64,000 nucleotides of DNA from Pseudomonas argentinensis (lineage in GTDB: Bacteria; Pseudomonadota; Gammaproteobacteria; Pseudomonadales; Pseudomonadaceae), in contig NZ_CP056087.1 of NCBI RefSeq assembly GCF_001839655.2, positions 3,534,001-3,598,000 of the forward strand. Direction: 5' to 3'. The notes under the pieces were generated by a model. It saw only the letters and a list, made by a program, of their open reading frames with translations, did not search any database and was not told where the DNA came from. Of the stretch, positions 45,614 through 54,960 are shown piece after piece. Numbering within the stretch: the first letter of the stretch is position 1; each line of letters starts with the position of its first letter. The position numbers and the translations under genes were made by a program.

Positions 45614-45943
45614 TTAAACCGGCATCTGCATGATGTCTTGATAGGCCTGAACCAGCTTGTTGCGCACTTGGGTCATGGCCTGGAACGAGACACTGGATTT
45701 TTGCGAGGCGATCATCACGTCGGTCAGGTCGACGCCGCTCTGGCCCATTTCGAAGGCGTTGGCCAGCTGGCCGGCGGCCTGTTGGGTTTCGCTGACCTTG
45801 TTCACCGCCTGCCCGAGCATGTCCGAGAAGCTCGGCGCGCCGACTTCCTGGGCCTGGGGCACGGCTGGCTTGCGCGCCATGGCCTCGGCCTGCATGGAGC
45901 GCATTTCCAGCATTAGACGATTGAACGCGACACCCTGACTCAT
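45614..45943 (-). CDS. fliE: Flagellar hook-basal body protein FliE
   Basis: FliE is the basal body adaptor between MS ring and rod. It has 109 residues. [20 protein letters not shown] and the C-terminal [20 protein letters not shown] are typical. The ATG at 45943 follows GGAGGAAAGGTC; the open frame to 46018 would cross the promoter. First gene of fliEFGHIJ. The usual upstream fleQ-fleS-fleR genes are not present in this window. Confidence 0.95.
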   Translation of the reverse strand: MSQGVAFNRLMLEMRSMQAEAMARKPAVPQAQEVGAPSFSDMLGQAVNKVSETQQAAGQLANAFEMGQSGVDLTDVMIASQKSSVSFQAMTQVRNKLVQAYQDIMQMPV

Positions 45944-46001
45944 GACCTTTCCTCCACTGACCGCGGTTTTTTGACGCCGCGAGTGCTTTGCTGAGGGTAT
46001 T

Positions 46002-46017
46002 TGCAACAAGGGTGCCA
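46002..46017 (-). promoter_or_regulatory. Sigma-54 promoter of fliEFGHIJ
   Basis: The minus strand reads TGGCACCCTTGTTGCA, a full match to TGGCAC-N5-TTGCA with GG-N10-GC spacing. It lies 59 bases before fliE. In P. aeruginosa this operon is RpoN- and FleR-dependent. Confidence 0.85.
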
Positions 46018-46129
46018 ACTACCTCCGTGCCATCAATCCGTGGCCACCAGGCAGATCAAGCAGAAAACGCGCCAGGCTTGACCCTCGGGCTGGCGATGGA
46101 GACATGGTGACGAAAAGCTGTCGCCCATG

Positions 46130-46160
46130 AAAAAGCCGCGCCTCCAGAAGGAGGCGCGGC
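46130..46160 (-). terminator. Terminator of the comEA-like gene
   Basis: On the minus strand GCCGCGCCTCC pairs with GGAGGCGCGGC around TTCT, followed by five T. It lies 15 bases after the stop of the ComEA-family gene. This is a textbook intrinsic terminator. Confidence 0.92.
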
Positions 46161-46175
46161 CTGGGCCGCCAGCGA

Positions 46176-46502
46176 CTACTGGCCGACGGTCAGCTTGTCG
46201 CGGTTGCGTTCGAGCAAGGCTTCACCGATGCCTTTGACCTCGAGCAGTTCGTCCACCGAGGCGAAGTCACCATGGGTATCGCGATAAGCGACGATGGCCT
46301 GTGCCTTCACCGCGCCAACGCCACTGAGCTCGCGCTGCAGGGTCTCGGCGTCGGCGGTATTGAGGTTGACGGGATTGAGTTCGGCCACTTGCTGGGCCGC
46401 GGGCTCGGTAGCCGGCGCCTTCGCCGCCTCATTGGCGCTGGCCAGCGATGACGCACTGGCAACCACGAAAAACAGCAGGGCTTGCAGGGTCGTTTTCAGC
46501 AT
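46176..46502 (-). CDS. ComEA-family helix-hairpin-helix DNA-binding protein
   Basis: The protein has 108 residues: a signal peptide (MLKTTLQALLFFVVASASSLASA), a short linker, then a helix-hairpin-helix domain (NPVNLNTADAETLQRELSGV; FASVDELLEVKGIGEALLER). Secreted proteins of this family bind incoming DNA during natural transformation, but pseudomonads carry them widely without proven competence. The ATG at 46502 is chosen because AGAGG lies 9 bases upstream. In P. aeruginosa a related gene (PA3140) lies at the edge of the O-antigen locus. Confidence 0.88.
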   Translation of the reverse strand: MLKTTLQALLFFVVASASSLASANEAAKAPATEPAAQQVAELNPVNLNTADAETLQRELSGVGAVKAQAIVAYRDTHGDFASVDELLEVKGIGEALLERNRDKLTVGQ

Positions 46503-46684
46503 GTTCAACATCCTCTGTAAGTTCCACTCGAGTTGAGCGACGCGGGTGTTCCTCACGCCGCACGATGAAAATAGCCAGTCTGAACCTCCAGTCAAAGGAG
46601 CCTTTGTAACTACTTTTTCCGCGTCTATCTAAAGCCCTTGCTCGCCGCTAAGATGCGCGTCTCCTTTACCATGCGTGTTCGACC

Positions 46685-48238
46685 ATGCCCGCCACCGCCC
46701 GCTTTCCTCTGCTCCCCTATCTCTGTGCCTGCATCGTCGGTTTCCTCGCACTCGGCAGCCTCTGGCAAACCATCGGCAAGCCGGTGGTGCTGGCCGACGC
46801 GGCCACGCCGACCCACAAGCTGCAATGCGCGTCCTACACGCCGTTCGGCAAGGACCAGTCGCCCTTCGATCTGCCCCTGCAGATCCACCCGGAGCAGATG
46901 GACACCGACCTGGCGCTGCTGGCCGAGCGTTTTCAATGCATCCGTACCTATTCGGTTACCGGCCTGGAGACGCTGCCGGAGCTGGCCCGCAAGCATGGCC
47001 TGAAGCTGATCACCGGTGCCTGGGTCAGCCGCAACCCCCATGACACGGCCATCGAGATCCAGGGCCTGATCAAGCTGGCCAAGGAAAATCCGGATGTGGT
47101 CGAGGCGGTCATCGTCGGCAACGAGGCGTTGCTGCGCAAGGAAGTCACCGGCGGGCAGCTGGTCGAGCTGATCAACCAGGTCAAGGCCGAGATCAGCCAG
47201 CCGGTCACCTATGCCGACGTCTGGGAGTTCTGGCTCAAGCACCCGGAAGTCGCGCCAGCGGTCGATTTCATCACCATCCACCTGCTGCCGTACTGGGAAG
47301 ACAACCCGGCCGGCATCGACGCGGCGCTGCATGAAGTGAGCGAGGTACGCGAGCTGTTCGGCAAGCAGTTCGCGCCCAAGGACATCATGATCGGCGAGAC
47401 CGGCTGGCCTAGCGAAGGCCGCCAGCGTGAAACCGCGGTGCCCAGCCGCGTCAACCAGGCCACCTTTATCCGCGGCTTCGTCGCCCTGGCCGAGCAGCAT
47501 GGCTGGCGCTACAACCTGATCGAAGCCTTCGACCAGCCCTGGAAACGCGTCAGCGAGGGTGCAGTGGGCGGTTTCTGGGGCCTGTACGACGCCGATCGCC
47601 AGGACAAGTCGATCCTCGCCGGGCCGGTGTCCAACCTGCCCCATTGGCCACTGTGGCTGGCCATCAGCGCCGGCGTTCTGGCCTTCGGCCTGCTGGTCGG
47701 TGGCCGCCCGAGCTCGACGCGCAACGCCGTGCTGCTGCCGTTGCTGGCCGCACTGGGCGCTGCCTGCATCGGCCTGTGGGCGGAATTGGCCTGGGTGACC
47801 AGCCGCTATGTCGGTGAATGGCTGTGGGCAGGCGCCCTGCTCGCCCTCAACCTGCTGGTGCTGGCCCATGCCACGCTGGCACTGTCCACCGCGCAGGGCT
47901 GGCGAGCCCAGGCCTTCGGCTGGCTGGAGCGCCGTGCCGGCTGGTGGCTGGCGGCAGCCGGCTTTGCCGGCGCGGTGATGATGCTGGCGATGGTCACCGA
48001 TGCGCGCTATCGCAGCTTCCCGAGTGCCGCGCTGCTACTGCCGGCCCTGGTGTACCTGCTGCGCCCGGCGGCAGGGCCGCGTCGGGAAATCGCCCTGCTG
48101 GCGGTGTTGATCGCTGCCGGCATCGTGCCGCAGCTCTATGAGGAAACCCTGGACAACCTGCAGGCCATCGGCTGGGCCATTACCAGCGCGCTGCTGGCAG
48201 CGGCCCTGTGGCGCAGCGTGCGCCACTCGAAGCGGTAA
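46685..48238 (+). CDS. GH17-domain membrane protein (beta-glucan enzyme)
   Basis: The protein has 517 residues: one N-terminal helix, an extracytoplasmic glycoside hydrolase family 17 domain (about 40-320), then about seven C-terminal membrane helices. Predicted catalytic acids are Glu147 in VIVGNEALLR and Glu238 in IMIGETGWPS, both in GH17 context. Family members hydrolyse or transfer beta-1,3-glucan; bacterial membrane-linked forms are often annotated as beta-(1,6)-glucan synthases. The exact reaction cannot be read here. Convergence of GH17 and a multi-helix tail suggests modification of a polymer as it leaves the cell. Confidence 0.85.
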   Translation: MPATARFPLLPYLCACIVGFLALGSLWQTIGKPVVLADAATPTHKLQCASYTPFGKDQSPFDLPLQIHPEQMDTDLALLAERFQCIRTYSVTGLETLPELARKHGLKLITGAWVSRNPHDTAIEIQGLIKLAKENPDVVEAVIVGNEALLRKEVTGGQLVELINQVKAEISQPVTYADVWEFWLKHPEVAPAVDFITIHLLPYWEDNPAGIDAALHEVSEVRELFGKQFAPKDIMIGETGWPSEGRQRETAVPSRVNQATFIRGFVALAEQHGWRYNLIEAFDQPWKRVSEGAVGGFWGLYDADRQDKSILAGPVSNLPHWPLWLAISAGVLAFGLLVGGRPSSTRNAVLLPLLAALGAACIGLWAELAWVTSRYVGEWLWAGALLALNLLVLAHATLALSTAQGWRAQAFGWLERRAGWWLAAAGFAGAVMMLAMVTDARYRSFPSAALLLPALVYLLRPAAGPRREIALLAVLIAAGIVPQLYEETLDNLQAIGWAITSALLAAALWRSVRHSKR

Positions 48239-48355
48239 CCCCCACCGCGGGCGCTGCGCTTGCCGCGTAGCGCCCGGCGTCTTGGAGCCGATTCACGATC
48301 TTTCCAGGCGACATTGCAGAGACTGCAACAAGGCAGGAGCGGACATTGGGCTTCA

Positions 48356-48446
48356 AGCCGCAAGCTGCAAGCTGCAAGCTGCAAGAAGAAGCTAGAGCAC
48401 TGTGGACTGCTTTTAACCTGTAGCTTGGGGCTTGCAGCTTGCGGCT
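48356..48446. repeat. REP element with heptamer tandem repeat
   Basis: AGCCGCAAGCTGCAAGC (48356-48372) is a perfect 17-bp inverted match to GCTTGCAGCTTGCGGCT (48430-48446). The left arm extends as 3.6 tandem copies of CAAGCTG (48361-48385). It lies in the 267-bp gap after the GH17 gene. Confidence 0.85.
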
Positions 48447-48505
48447 GCTTTCGCCACTTTGCAGTCAACGCGCTGAAGCCGAGCCGAACGGTCCTGAACA
48501 GGCTC

Positions 48506-48880
48506 TCAGCGCGTCACCACAGCGGGCGCGCGCACCAGACGAAGCAGAGCAAGAACGACTGCGAACACCGCGAGGCTCGCGGTATACAGCGCCAGCGCCG
48601 GCAAACCGAGCAGCAGCGCCGGCACCGCCAGGCGCCAGCCCCAGACGCCGGGCAGGATGAACGCCAGCAGCGCACAACCCAGCGCTGCCCAGGCGATCAC
48701 CCGCAGGTGGATCATCCAGCCCAGGGTGGCACGCACCTGACAGGCCAGCAGGCCCGGGTCTTCGACGCAGCGGCCGACCCACTGGTCGCCTTCCATGAGC
48801 AGGTAGCGCAACGCGTAACTGGCGGCCACGCACACGAGCGCTGCGATCACCAGGGCGACGATGGATAAACGACGAGGCAT
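48506..48880 (-). CDS. Conserved hypothetical membrane protein
   Basis: The protein has 124 residues. There are three to four hydrophobic segments (IVALVIAALVCVAASYAL; VIAWAALGCALLAFILPGVW; VPALLLGLPALALYTASLAV), with two Cys in the loop GRCVEDPGLLACQVRA. It resembles unnamed Pseudomonas inner-membrane proteins. Function unknown. No gene is seen in the 276 bases to the next one. Confidence 0.7.
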   Translation of the reverse strand: MPRRLSIVALVIAALVCVAASYALRYLLMEGDQWVGRCVEDPGLLACQVRATLGWMIHLRVIAWAALGCALLAFILPGVWGWRLAVPALLLGLPALALYTASLAVFAVVLALLRLVRAPAVVTR

Positions 48881-49156
48881 GCTGCACTCCAGAGGACTTG
48901 AAAACGGCGCTCAGCATAATCGCCCGGCAGGCGGATGCAAGCGGCAAATCGATACCCACCAAACCCGGCGCATATGGCCACGGCAAAGGCCGCTGGCGGC
49001 CCAATCGCCATCTGGCATACCCGGTGTGCAGCATGGCAGAATTTCCCATGGCACTTTGATACAACGGCGGTTGTCCTAGTCATCGCGGCTGATGCCGAAA
49101 GCACCGGCTTGCCGGCCCACCTCTGAAAAGAATGTTCTCTTCCAAAGGGATCTTGT

Positions 49157-50454
49157 ATGTCTTTCATTCCCCGTCTTGCAGCCTTGCTCGGCACCCTGCT
49201 GCTCAGCGCCCCTCTGTGGGCCGCCGACATCGATGCGCAGACCTACGGCTATCCGCTGACCAACCCCTTCGAAGCCACCATCGCCACCACGCCGCCGGAG
49301 CTGCGGCCCGAGCTGCCGGAAGACGCGGACATCAAGCAGGCTGACTACCGCGTCCGTCTGCGTCCGGAACGGGAGTTCCAGCTGCCGGACAACTTCTGGG
49401 CCGTCACCAAGATGAGCTACCGGCTGGCCGAGCAGAATGGCCCGGCGCCGCTGATCTTCATCATCGCCGGTACCGGCGCGCACTATTCGAGCGGCACGCC
49501 CGAGTACCTGAAGAAGCTCTTCTACGGTGCCGGCTACCACGTCGTGCAGCTGTCGTCGCCGACCAGCTACGACTTCATGACATCCGCCTCGCGCTTCGCC
49601 ACGCCCGGCATCAGCCGTGACGACGCCGAAGACATGTACCGCGCCATGCAGGCCGTGCGCGCCCAGCATCCGCGTCTGCAGGTCACCGACTATTACCTGA
49701 CCGGCTACAGCCTCGGCGCGCTGCATGCGGCGTTCGTCAGCCAGCTGGACGAGACGCGCCGCAGCTTCAACTTCAAGCGCGTGCTGATGCTCAACCCGCC
49801 GGTCAACCTGTACACCTCGATCAGCAACCTGGATCGTCTGGTACAGACCCAGGTCAAGGGCATCACCAACCGCACCACCTTCTATGAGCTGGTGCTGGCC
49901 AAGCTGACCCGCTATTTCCAGCAGAAGGGCTACGTGGACATCAACGACGCGCTGCTCTACGACTTCCAGCAGTCCAAGGAGCACCTGACCAACGAGCAGA
50001 TGGCCATGCTGATCGGCACTTCGTTCCGCTTCTCGGCTGCCGACATCGCCTTTACCTCGGACCTGATCAACCGCCGTGGCCTGATCACCCCGTCGACTAC
50101 CCGATTGGCGAAGGCACCAGCCTGACACCCTTCTTTCGCCGTGCCCTGCAGTGCGACTTCGACTGCTACATGACCGAACAACTGATCCCCATGTGGCGCG
50201 CCCGCTATGACGGCGGCAGCATGAACCAGCTGATCAACGAGGTCAGCCTGTACGGCATCGAGGATTACCTGAAGAACAGCCCGAAGATCGCGGTGATGCA
50301 CAATGCCGACGACGTGATCCTCGGCCCCGGCGACCTGGGCTTCCTGCGCCGTACGATGGGCGATCGCCTGACCGTGTATCCATACGGCGGGCACTGCGGC
50401 AACCTCAATTACCGCGTCAACAGCAACGACATGTTGGAGTTCTTCCGTGGCTAA
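49157..50454 (+). pseudogene. Secreted alpha/beta hydrolase, frameshifted
   Basis: The first frame (49157-50125) has a signal peptide (MSFIPRLAALLGTLLLSAPLWA) and an alpha/beta-hydrolase core with nucleophile Ser185 in LTGYSLGALHAAF, then ends early. The missing C-terminal part continues in another frame to 50454 (VDYPIGEGTSLTPFF; VMHNADDVILGP; YPYGGHCGNLNYRVN), which carries the likely catalytic Asp and His. One base added to the CCCC run at 50088-50091 joins them. It overlaps mlaA by 8 bases. Whether this is a real mutation or a sequencing error is unknown. Confidence 0.85.
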
Positions 50455-51223
50455 GTCCTTCCCTACTCTCGCACTGTTCGCTGGCCTGTTGAGCTGCGGC
50501 GCCGCCTGGGCCCAGACCACCGTCGACGACGATGGCTTCAAGCAACCGCTCAAGGAGCTCAAGTTCAATCCGGGCCTGAACCAGCGCGAATTCGAACGCT
50601 CGACGCTCTCGGCGCTGGAAATCCAGGATCCGCTGGAGTCCTGGAACCGTCGTGTCTATCACTTCAACTACCGTTTCGACCAATGGGTGTTCCTGCCGGT
50701 GGTCGACGGTTACCGCTATGTCACGCCGGGCTTCGTGCAAAAGGGCGTGACCAACTTCTTCAGCAACCTGGGCGACGTACCCAACCTGATCAACAGCGCC
50801 CTGCAGCTCAAGGGTGAACGCGCCCTGAACACCACGGCGCGCCTGCTGTTCAACACCACCCTGGGCGTGGCTGGCCTGTGGGATCCGGCCACGCTCATGG
50901 GCCTGCCCAAGCACCGCGAGGACTTCGGCCAGACCCTGGGCTTCTACGGTTCCCCTGCCGGCCCGTACCTGATGCTGCCGATCCTCGGGCCGTCCAACCT
51001 GCGGGACACCACGGGTCTGGTGGTGGATTTCGGCGTCGACCAGCAGATCAACTACCTCAATGTCGCCGAGGTCAGCAGCAGTCATCCGGAAATCGTCGTG
51101 CTCAGAGGCGTCGATCAGCGTTCGACCACCAGCTTCCGTTATGGCCAGCTGAACTCGCCGTTCGAGTACGAGAAGCTGCGCTTCTTCTATACCGAGTCGC
51201 GCAAGCTGCAGATCGCCGAGTGA
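50447..51223 (+). CDS. mlaA: MlaA (VacJ) family outer-membrane lipid-asymmetry protein
   Basis: MlaA removes misplaced phospholipid from the outer leaflet of the outer membrane and passes it to MlaC. It has 258 residues. DPLESWNRRVYHFNYRFDQW, the FFSNLGDVPNLINSALQ segment and GLPKHREDFGQTLGFYG are diagnostic. The signal MAKSFPTLALFAGLLSCGAA has Cys17 but a weak lipobox (LLSC), so lipidation is uncertain. It overlaps the hydrolase gene by 8 bases, suggesting linked function in lipid handling. Confidence 0.92.
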   Translation: MAKSFPTLALFAGLLSCGAAWAQTTVDDDGFKQPLKELKFNPGLNQREFERSTLSALEIQDPLESWNRRVYHFNYRFDQWVFLPVVDGYRYVTPGFVQKGVTNFFSNLGDVPNLINSALQLKGERALNTTARLLFNTTLGVAGLWDPATLMGLPKHREDFGQTLGFYGSPAGPYLMLPILGPSNLRDTTGLVVDFGVDQQINYLNVAEVSSSHPEIVVLRGVDQRSTTSFRYGQLNSPFEYEKLRFFYTESRKLQIAE

Positions 51224-51227
51224 AAAC

Positions 51228-51255
51228 GCCGGCGGCACCCCAGGGTGCCGCCGGC
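51228..51255 (+). terminator. Terminator after mlaA
   Basis: GCCGGCGGCACCC pairs perfectly with GGGTGCCGCCGGC around CA, 4 bases after the mlaA stop. The T-tract downstream is weak on the plus strand (CGACTTTCTC). Confidence 0.75.
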
Positions 51256-51354
51256 CACATCGACTTTCTCGATAGATGAGTTGATCTTTTCCCATCCATC
51301 CCGCGGCCCGGCTGGCCTACCATGGACTCATCGCTTTTCACGAGAGCCAGTCAG

Positions 51355-52203
51355 ATGGATCAGCTACGCCCTGTCCTCGCCATTCAACCGGGCCAGCCGG
51401 CCTCCGACGGTGCCGGTGTGCGCCTGAACCGGGTCATCGGCGGCGCCGGTATCGAACGTTTCGATCCCTTCCTGATGCTCGACGAGTTCAGTACCGACAA
51501 CGCCGACGACTATATCGCCGGCTTCCCGCCTCATCCCCATCGCGGTTTCGAGACCATCACCTACATGCTCGAAGGGCGCATGCGCCATGAGGATCACCTC
51601 GGCAACGTCGGTCTGCTGCAGGGCGGCGACGTGCAGTGGATGACCGCCGCACGGGGCATCATCCATAGCGAGATGCCCGAACAGGAACGGGGCGCCATGC
51701 GCGGTTTCCAGCTGTGGCTGAACCTGCCGGGCCGCGACAAGATGGCCGATCCGGCGTACCGCGACATTCCCAGCGCGCAGATTCCGCGCCTGCACACCGA
51801 GCAGAACGTCGAGGCGGTGGTCATTGCCGGCACCTTCGTCGAGGGCAAAAACCGCCAGCTCGGCGCCGTGCAGCGCCCGCATACCGAGCCCCATATCTTC
51901 GACCTGCGCCTGCCCGCCGGCAGCAGCGTACGTCCCGAACTGCCCGCGGGCCATCGCGCCCTGCTCTATGTTTACCAGGGCGAGGCACGAGTCCAGGAGA
52001 GCCACGCGGTAGAGGCCGGCCGGTTGGTACGCCTGGAGGATCAGGGCGACCTGCTGATCAGCACCACCGCCGGCGCAGGCGTGCTGCTCATCGCCGGCAA
52101 GCCGTTGCATGAGCCGATCGTGCAATACGGGCCCTTCGTGATGAACAGCCGCGAAGAAATCGAGCAGGCGCTACGCGACTTCCGTGACGGCAGCTTTGCC
52201 TGA
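51355..52203 (+). CDS. Pirin family protein
   Basis: The protein has 282 residues with a two-domain cupin fold. The metal-binding motifs are PHPHRGFETITYMLEG (two His) and RGIIHSEMPEQ (His, Glu). Bacterial pirins include quercetin dioxygenases and regulators of central metabolism, so no specific role is assigned. The ATG at 51355 gives MDQLRPVLAIQPG, matching family starts; an in-frame ATG at 51322 would add 11 residues. Confidence 0.9.
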   Translation: MDQLRPVLAIQPGQPASDGAGVRLNRVIGGAGIERFDPFLMLDEFSTDNADDYIAGFPPHPHRGFETITYMLEGRMRHEDHLGNVGLLQGGDVQWMTAARGIIHSEMPEQERGAMRGFQLWLNLPGRDKMADPAYRDIPSAQIPRLHTEQNVEAVVIAGTFVEGKNRQLGAVQRPHTEPHIFDLRLPAGSSVRPELPAGHRALLYVYQGEARVQESHAVEAGRLVRLEDQGDLLISTTAGAGVLLIAGKPLHEPIVQYGPFVMNSREEIEQALRDFRDGSFA

Positions 52204-52214
52204 ACGAGTACTGC

Positions 52215-52814
52215 TCAGGTCAGGTGGTTGCGCCTGAAGGTGTCTTCGCCCATCGCCGCGATCTGCCCCTCGATCAGCGCATCGAAGGGCTTGAGCAGTT
52301 CACGGTAATCAGCCGGCGCCTCGAGCAGATTCAACGCCTCGACCAGCGCCTCGAGCGTCGACAGCGAGCCTTCCATCGGCGCCTTGCGCAGGCGATAGCG
52401 CGACGCCGGCGCATCGACCAGGGTTACCCGTGGCAAGGCGTCCAGAACGGGATTGAGGTAGAGCAGCTTACGCGCCTTGCGCCAGGTGCCATCGGGCACC
52501 ACCAGACGGACGGGGCGCCGGTCTGCATCTCGACAAAGCTGGTTGATCGGGCGCGCGTCCTCACCGGGAAACAGCAGGCAGGGGCGATAACCCGGCTGCG
52601 CCAGCCAATCCGGCAACGCGTCGAATACCTCACCCACCCACAAATTCGCATTGCGCAGCCCCAGTACCGCGAGGTTCGCGGTGTTGAGGGCGTGGTCCAC
52701 TTCATCGGGATGCTGCAGAACCAGCACTTCGGTGCGGCTCGGCAGGTCGGGAATCAAGCTGCACAGGCAGTGGCTGGCCGGGCGCTTGCAGCGGGTACAA
52801 CGGGGGCGTGGCAT
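52215..52814 (-). CDS. tapT: DTW-domain tRNA-uridine aminocarboxypropyltransferase
   Basis: The protein has 199 residues. An N-terminal zinc-type motif (CTRCKRPASHCLC) and the DTW signature (VPDGTWRKARKLLYL), plus SRYRLRKAPMEGSLSTLEAL, match E. coli YfiP/TapT. TapT adds the acp group from S-adenosylmethionine to uridine 47 of some tRNAs. Assignment is by family. It is convergent with the pirin gene, with 11 bases between. Confidence 0.88.
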   Translation of the reverse strand: MPRPRCTRCKRPASHCLCSLIPDLPSRTEVLVLQHPDEVDHALNTANLAVLGLRNANLWVGEVFDALPDWLAQPGYRPCLLFPGEDARPINQLCRDADRRPVRLVVPDGTWRKARKLLYLNPVLDALPRVTLVDAPASRYRLRKAPMEGSLSTLEALVEALNLLEAPADYRELLKPFDALIEGQIAAMGEDTFRRNHLT

Positions 52815-52874
52815 GGCAGGTCTCCTCAGCCGCGCAGTGTGCCACAGCGCTCACTGCCAGCCGAGGATCACCGG

Positions 52875-54440
52875 TCAGCGGTTGAAGCGTTCGGCCAGGC
52901 TGTGCAGGTAGTCGGCCATGGTTTCCAGCTCCCTGCCAATGGCCGCGCCCTGATGGGCCTGCTCGGCGCCCTGCTCGGAGAGATGGGCGATGCGGGTGAT
53001 CTGCCGGCTGATGTCGTCAGCCACCTGGCCCTGCTCCTCGGAGGCCGCCGCGATCTGCTGGCTCATGCCGCTGATACGACTGACCGATTCGCTGATGCCG
53101 TCCAGCGCAGTGCGCACCGCCTCCACGCTCTGCACGCTTTCCCGGGAGATTTCCTCACCGCGCCCGGCCGTGGCAACGGCACGCTCGGCGCCGGCGCGCA
53201 GCGAAGCGATGATCTGGTGGATCTGCTGGGTCGACTCACGGGTGCGCGAGGCGAGCGAACGAACCTCGTCGGCCACCACGGCGAAACCGCGGCCCTGTTC
53301 GCCCGCACGTGCCGCCTCGATGGCGGCGTTGAGGGCCAGCAGGTTGGTCTGCTCGGCAATCGAGGTGATCACGTCGGCCACGCTGCCGATGGACTGCGTC
53401 GAGTTGGCCAGATCGTTCACCGCCTGGCCGATATCCGCCACGGCCTGGGCCATGTGCTGCATCGACTCCAGGCTGCCGCCCGCCAGTTGCCGCCCTTCCC
53501 TGGCCAACCGGTCCGCCTCCTCGGCGGCGTGGCTGGTGCTCTGCACGTTCTGGGTGACTTCCTGAATGGTGGCGGCCATCTGGTTGATGGCAGTTGCCGA
53601 TTGATCGGTCTCGCTGCGCTGCTGATCGAGCATCTCGGCGCCGGAACGCGAGAAGCCGGCGGCCTGGGCAGCCTGCCGCTTGACGTTGACGCCGGCATCC
53701 TCCAGGCGCGTCAGGGCCGTCTGCAGCCGCGCTTCTTCGCTGATCATGGCCATGTCGAGCAGGGCCTGGGCGCCTCGGTTATCGCTGTAGGTAAGGGCCA
53801 CCAGGCTGCTGGTAAAGGCCTTGGGGTGGTCACCCAGGGTGCGCCGGATCAAGGCACGCTTGCTGTAGAGTTGATAGGAGGCCAATGCTGTCATCACCGC
53901 AATCACCAGCAGACCCAGCCATATCCCGGAGAGTGCCGCCTGGGCCGCCAGGATGATCAAGGTCGCAACGATCAGCGGCCAGGAGCGGATCAGGTCATAA
54001 GTAAGGTGTTCAATCGCCGGCACCGGCGGCTTGCCATTACGCAAACGTGCGTACAACTTTTCCGCACGGCGCTTCTGATCCTCGGTAGGCAGAGAACGAA
54101 CCGACTCGTACCCTGCCACCTTGCCATTCTCATAAATCGGGGTGACATAGGCGCTGACCCAGTAGAAGTCGCCATTCTTGGAGCGATTCTTGACGATGCC
54201 CATCCAGGGCTTGCCCTGCTTGATGGTTTCCCACATATGGCCAAAGACGGCGGGCGGCATATCGGGGTGCCGTACCAGGTTGTGCGGCTGACCGATCAGT
54301 TCTTCCCGGGTGAACCCGCTGATGGCCACGAAAGCATCGTTGCAGTAGGTGATCTTGCTGTTTAGATCAGTGGTGGAAATCAACCGCTCGTGACCGGGAA
54401 AAGTCCGTTCCCGCTGAGTTACCGGAAGATTCTGACGCAT
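52875..54440 (-). CDS. aer: Aerotaxis (energy taxis) receptor Aer
   Basis: The protein has 521 residues. An N-terminal PAS domain ([20 protein letters not shown], then [20 protein letters not shown]) is followed by a hydrophobic hairpin (about 152-190) with no periplasmic domain. A HAMP-like linker and a methyl-accepting signalling domain ([26 protein letters not shown], shown in part: [20 protein letters not shown]) follow. Length and layout match P. aeruginosa Aer, which senses redox state through FAD. It feeds the CheA pathway encoded at 15.7-24.3 kb. Confidence 0.92.
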   Translation of the reverse strand: MRQNLPVTQRERTFPGHERLISTTDLNSKITYCNDAFVAISGFTREELIGQPHNLVRHPDMPPAVFGHMWETIKQGKPWMGIVKNRSKNGDFYWVSAYVTPIYENGKVAGYESVRSLPTEDQKRRAEKLYARLRNGKPPVPAIEHLTYDLIRSWPLIVATLIILAAQAALSGIWLGLLVIAVMTALASYQLYSKRALIRRTLGDHPKAFTSSLVALTYSDNRGAQALLDMAMISEEARLQTALTRLEDAGVNVKRQAAQAAGFSRSGAEMLDQQRSETDQSATAINQMAATIQEVTQNVQSTSHAAEEADRLAREGRQLAGGSLESMQHMAQAVADIGQAVNDLANSTQSIGSVADVITSIAEQTNLLALNAAIEAARAGEQGRGFAVVADEVRSLASRTRESTQQIHQIIASLRAGAERAVATAGRGEEISRESVQSVEAVRTALDGISESVSRISGMSQQIAAASEEQGQVADDISRQITRIAHLSEQGAEQAHQGAAIGRELETMADYLHSLAERFNR

Positions 54441-54960
54441 GGTTGCGATCCTTTAATACGTGAAGGTACGTCCTTTCCACTCCACTATGTCTAGCACAGC
54501 AAAGCTGCCGCGCCAGCAAGGGTAGGCGGTGGGTATGTAATGCTCGAAACGCTGGAGAGAGAAAACACAGGAAGCCGATCTGCAGCTCCCTTGTCATACC
54601 TTGCTCACTGCTCACCCGAACGGGGATTGCTTCTTTTGTCGGCAACAGGTTCAACGACTTGAGGGTGTCATTGAACTAACTTTGCAGCCGCGTTCTGCCG
54701 AACAAGCCGTGATCGCTTGCGGTTCTGCATCGCGTGGAGGGCAGGAAAGGTCTGCGAGCCGACGCGCCGAACGGCATGACGCCAGTCGAGGCAATGGGCG
54801 GCTGAAGGTTAGCGCACGCACGGGGAAACAGGCTGATGCGTGAGCTCGACCTGATCAAGATATCGGTTGGTATGAAAGATGACTAGAGCCAAGCGCAGTG
54901 AGGGCGTGGCCGATCCATGGCGAGCGCCCTAAACGACGCTCACAGCAGAAATGCGCGGTA
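54441..54960. other. Intergenic gap upstream of aer, no gene supported
   Basis: This 520-bp region has a lower coding signal than its neighbours. Short plus-strand frames (for example 54601-54843) have no family features. It should contain the aer promoter, but I found no clear sigma-54 or FNR/Anr-type box (TTGAT-N4-ATCAA) close to the aer start. Confidence 0.4.

Noticed and set aside
54601-54843. 80-residue plus-strand frame in the aer-upstream gap
   Set aside because: No ribosome-binding site, no family features and atypical composition.
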